From an archaeon (GTDB lineage Archaea; Thermoproteota; Nitrososphaeria; Nitrososphaerales; Gagatemarchaeaceae), in NCBI GenBank assembly GCA_021822995.1, contig JAKAPN010000067.1:1-6552 (forward strand): a DNA stretch of 6,552 bases, read 5' to 3'. Positions 5,432-6,552 of this stretch are shown piece by piece (the first letter of the stretch is position 1; the number at the start of each line of letters is the position of its first letter). Both the position numbers and the translations under genes were made by a program. The notes under the pieces are model-generated. The model worked only from the letters and a program-made list of their open reading frames with translations. It ran no database searches and was not told where the DNA came from.

Positions 5432-6552
5432 TCACAACGTCCAGGTTTCTGGCTCGACATCCCGCTTTTCGAAACCCAGTTTGGAGACGTCGTATCCGAC
5501 ATCGCCGTAGAGCCCCGCCTCCTCCTCTCCCCGATAGACGGCGTCCACCACCCTCCCCAGCGAGTCTCCTTTCATGATGCCACTTCCGCTGTCCCCGCCT
5601 ACGACAATGAGGTTCTGGTTCCTGAAAACAAACGGCAGGTTGTCCAGGGTGTTGTATGCGTACAACCCGGCCCACATCGCCTTCATGCCCGCGCTTTGGA
5701 AACAGGGGAAGTACGCTGAGAGTACTGGGAGCACTCCTCGCTGGTAGTACTCGGGTTCAGCCCGATACCCCTCGAGGTCGTGGCCGGGGAGGTCGATGAA
5801 GGGCCGGTTGATTTCATCCTCGCACCCTACCCAGAAGCAGTCTTCTTCACCTACAGGCTTGAAGTGCACGCCCGCCCTCGGAAGGATGACCATCGGGGCG
5901 AGGCCTAGCGAGTTGAACCCCTTGACCCGTAGTAACCGCCGCATGTCACTCCCCTCGGCGTGGACGCTGAACAGCTGCCTCTTTTTCGCCTTCACATGCC
6001 CGTCAATACCTATCGGCTCCAGCAGCTCGTTCAGCCAAGCCCCTCCTGCGATAACGACGGTGTCTGCGAATAGAGCTTCCTGACCGGCTCCTGCCAAAGA
6101 GACGCCTTCAATCCTCGCGTCCTGCCAGACGAGCGGCTCTCCCTCGATTCCCAGCCGCTTGGACGGACCCAACAAGAGCGATTTCACCTCAGAGTTGAAG
6201 GCGAACCTCCCTCCTGCTTTCACAAACTCGCTGGAGTAGAACCGCAAAAGCCTGTCTGGATCTAGCCTACCGCACTTTAGCCCGAAGACGGCCCCGTCAA
6301 CGTCTGGGAGACCCATCATCCTGGCCCCCGCATCAGCTCTCAACGCCGTCCCCATCCCCGGCAGCATTCTCAGGATGGACTCGCGATCATACCTCGCAGT
6401 TTCGATTCCGTTGTCTTCCATCTTCTCCAAGAACGGTCGGCTCCTGTCCAGCTGTTCCCCATCCATCAGCCACAAGTATCCTATCTTCTGCAACCCGATA
6501 TCCACCCCAAGCTCCTCCTGCAAGTGCAGGTAGAAGTCGATGGAGCTGTTCG
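5432..6552 (-). CDS. FAD-dependent oxidoreductase of the DAO family, 5'-truncated
   Basis: Flavoenzyme of the D-amino-acid oxidase/sarcosine oxidase/glycine oxidase superfamily, likely oxidising an amine or amino-acid substrate; the substrate cannot be read from the sequence. The frame is open to the right edge, so the N terminus with the GxGxxG FAD-binding motif lies outside; the TTG at 6521-6523 is internal. About 372 residues remain. Counting from the first complete codon, VVIAGGAWLNELL at 165-177 is the usual strand plus ligand-side segment, a GRLDPDRLLRFY helix lies near 94-105, and the C-terminal flavin-contact segment GGDSGSGIMKGDSLGR lies near 318-333. The FAD cofactor is inferred from the family. 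No membrane segment or signal peptide is visible. It is convergent with the second HTH_10 regulator with no intervening base, so joint transcription with it is excluded. Confidence 0.9.
   Translation of the reverse strand, partial: NSSIDFYLHLQEELGVDIGLQKIGYLWLMDGEQLDRSRPFLEKMEDNGIETARYDRESILRMLPGMGTALRADAGARMMGLPDVDGAVFGLKCGRLDPDRLLRFYSSEFVKAGGRFAFNSEVKSLLLGPSKRLGIEGEPLVWQDARIEGVSLAGAGQEALFADTVVIAGGAWLNELLEPIGIDGHVKAKKRQLFSVHAEGSDMRRLLRVKGFNSLGLAPMVILPRAGVHFKPVGEEDCFWVGCEDEINRPFIDLPGHDLEGYRAEPEYYQRGVLPVLSAYFPCFQSAGMKAMWAGLYAYNTLDNLPFVFRNQNLIVVGGDSGSGIMKGDSLGRVVDAVYRGEEEAGLYGDVGYDVSKLGFEKRDVEPETWTL

Overview
The window looks like a GC-rich archaeal chromosome segment. Several genes have an AT-rich box about 24-31 bases upstream of the start codon and no clear Shine-Dalgarno sequence, which fits TBP/TATA promoters and leaderless mRNAs. 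Two genes encode regulators with the C-terminal HTH_10 (bacterio-opsin-activator type) domain, which is largely archaeal. A member of Nitrososphaerota/Thaumarchaeota or a related lineage is plausible, but the sequence alone does not fix the phylum.

Layout, left to right: (1) the 3' part of a CLC chloride channel/transporter gene without CBS domains (+, runs off the left edge); (2) a 180-base gap ending in a promoter with a twin palindrome; (3) a thioredoxin (+); (4) a convergent HTH_10 regulator with six cysteines in its sensor half (-); (5) a short divergent promoter region with the same twin palindrome; (6) a 92-residue protein of uncertain family (+); (7) a full-length CLC transporter with a C-terminal CBS pair (-); (8) a divergent promoter region with an 18-base inverted repeat; (9) a second HTH_10 regulator (+); (10) a convergent FAD-dependent oxidoreductase of the DAO family (-, runs off the right edge). 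Genes are tightly packed: the thioredoxin and first regulator end 2 bases apart, and the second regulator and the oxidoreductase abut with no gap.

How the parts may work together: the thioredoxin and the 92-residue gene share one promoter layout, two 6-base NCCGGN palindromes exactly 10 bases apart followed at identical spacing by CCTATA and a start codon about 30 bases on. The second copy lies between the cysteine-rich regulator and the small gene, so a natural hypothesis is that this regulator binds the twin CCGG box and controls itself, the small gene and the thioredoxin, possibly in response to redox or metal state. The second regulator and the CBS-type CLC are divergent around a different palindrome, suggesting a second regulator-target pair. 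Both CLC proteins keep the gating glutamate but lack a glutamate at the internal proton-path position of the E. coli antiporter; the first also lacks the central tyrosine.

I see no CRISPR array, insertion sequence, rRNA or tRNA. No gap between genes exceeds 300 bases.
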